From positions 3,333,946 to 3,397,945 of the forward strand of contig NZ_KZ454936.1 of NCBI RefSeq assembly GCF_002797315.1: 64,000 nt of DNA, in the 5' to 3' direction. Shown here in pieces: positions 62,984-64,000 of this stretch. The stretch comes from Bacillus sp. FJAT-44742. GTDB taxonomy: Bacteria > Bacillota > Bacilli > Bacillales > Marinococcaceae. Every line of letters starts with the position of its first letter. Position 1 is the stretch's first letter. The translations under genes and the position numbers were made by a program. A model generated the notes under the pieces. It was not told the origin of the DNA and made no database searches. It saw only the letters and a program-made list of their open reading frames with translations.

Positions 62984-63256
62984 ATGAAAGTGGACCCGAT
63001 ACTGCTTATTTCAGCATTAGGCTTGCTCGTCTTTTTTATTTTATTTGTCACTGGGCCTCTTAAGCCCTTTCGGTGGATTGGAAAAGGGGTCATACGTTTG
63101 ATGATCGGAGCTCTTGCTTTATTCTTTTTAAATGTCTTTGGGAGTGCGGTGGGTTATCATATCCCTTTAAACCTCTTTACAGTTTCGATCTCCGGATTGC
63201 TGGGCATTCCTGGAGTGGCACTTCTCGTAGTCGTCGATTTATTGATTCTTCCATAG
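62984..63256 (+). CDS. bofA: Pro-sigma-K processing inhibitor BofA
   Basis: This 90-residue membrane protein has two to three hydrophobic segments, with PLKPFRWIGKGVIRLMIGAL between. It inhibits the SpoIVFB protease in the mother cell until the forespore signals, so sigma-K is activated on time. The C-terminus GIPGVALLVVVDLLILP is typical. It lies just before the rRNA operon, as in B. subtilis. Confidence 0.92.
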   Translation: MKVDPILLISALGLLVFFILFVTGPLKPFRWIGKGVIRLMIGALALFFLNVFGSAVGYHIPLNLFTVSISGLLGIPGVALLVVVDLLILP

Positions 63257-63366
63257 GGTGAAAAAGGTTAGGCGGGGTACGTAAAAGGCCCTGCTTTTTT
63301 GATGGATGAAAGGTATTCCATTTATAATGTTCTTTTTTACCTGTCTCAATCAAAATAAAAAAAGTG

Positions 63367-63395
63367 TTGCATGTGTTTTGAGGACATGATATATT
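63367..63395 (+). promoter_or_regulatory. rrn promoter P1
   Basis: TTGCAT (63367-63372), 17 bases and TATATT (63390-63395). GTCGCTGTTGAGG begins seven bases after the -10. Confidence 0.85.
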
Positions 63396-63439
63396 ATTAC
63401 TTGTCGCTGTTGAGGACAGCAATTATAATTAAAAAGTTG

Positions 63440-63468
63440 TTGACATTAAAATCAACTTCTGATAATAT
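63440..63468 (+). promoter_or_regulatory. rrn promoter P2
   Basis: TTGACA (63440-63445), 17 bases and TAATAT (63463-63468). The same GTCGCTGTTGAGG begins seven bases after the -10. Tandem promoters are usual for Bacillus rRNA operons. Confidence 0.92.
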
Positions 63469-63591
63469 TAATTGAGTCGCTGTTGAGGCGGCAAGTCATA
63501 GATTGCTAGATTGTCCTTTGAAAATCGAATGAAAGTCAAACGTCAGTTAATTTCTATTAAAGTAAGTTAAGTTAGTTTCAAACATCTTCAT

Positions 63592-64000
<409 letters not shown>

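Overview
The window is a stretch of a low-GC, endospore-forming Bacillaceae chromosome centred on the replication origin. Gene order follows the Bacillus subtilis origin region closely: walRKHIJ-htrC, purA, dnaC, rplI-gdpP-yybS, rpsR-ssb-rpsF, ychF, spo0J-soj, noc-rsmG-mnmG-mnmE, jag-spoIIIJ-rnpA-rpmH, then dnaA-dnaN-rlbA-recF-remB-gyrB-gyrA, guaB-dacA-pdxST-serS, tadA-scr-dnaX-ebfC-recR-yaaL-bofA and a 16S rRNA gene. Sporulation genes (yyaC, spoIIIJ, bofA, spo0J) indicate a spore former. Very acidic GyrA and AppA segments would fit a salt- or alkali-adapted species, but this is weak evidence. I do not assign a genus.

Layout. From 1 to about 33.1 kb almost everything is on the minus strand, leftward away from the origin. 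It starts with an HtrA protease cut by the window edge and the WalRK cell-wall operon. A Lys-Glu-Asp-Phe tRNA cluster follows, then a decayed IS1182-type element whose right end lies a few bases past the purA stop codon. Next come purA with a clear PurR operator, the replicative helicase, two ribosomal-protein operons and ychF. After a small accessory patch (YkvI-like protein, yyaC, DUF554 protein, class-V aminotransferase) come the ParAB/Noc segregation genes, the tRNA-modification genes and the jag-spoIIIJ-rnpA-rpmH operon. From about 34 kb to the end nearly everything is on the plus strand, rightward from the origin. The exceptions are yaaC and the shadow strands.

The origin is bipartite. 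DnaA boxes lie upstream of dnaA (33551-33837), with two Spo0A-type boxes among them. A second set lies between dnaA and dnaN (35435-35487), followed by CTA-type trinucleotides and an AT-rich stretch that looks like the unwinding element. A smaller DnaA-box group lies between mnmE and jag. One near-consensus parS sits inside spo0J, and three near-consensus Noc-binding palindromes are present, so origin firing, segregation and nucleoid occlusion can all be read from local sites.

The right arm carries a five-gene App-type oligopeptide transporter (appDFABC) preceded by an Lrp/AsnC regulator, between serS (with a T-box leader) and tRNA-Ser/tadA. Non-coding features include the SRP RNA, an S6:S18-type leader, tandem rrn promoters with a repeated initial transcribed sequence, and three diverged copies of an interspersed repeat. 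The last 20 bases of the window do not match the expected 16S sequence. I found no clear new multi-gene system. The most interesting items are regulatory DNA around the origin, the repeat family and the IS remnant.
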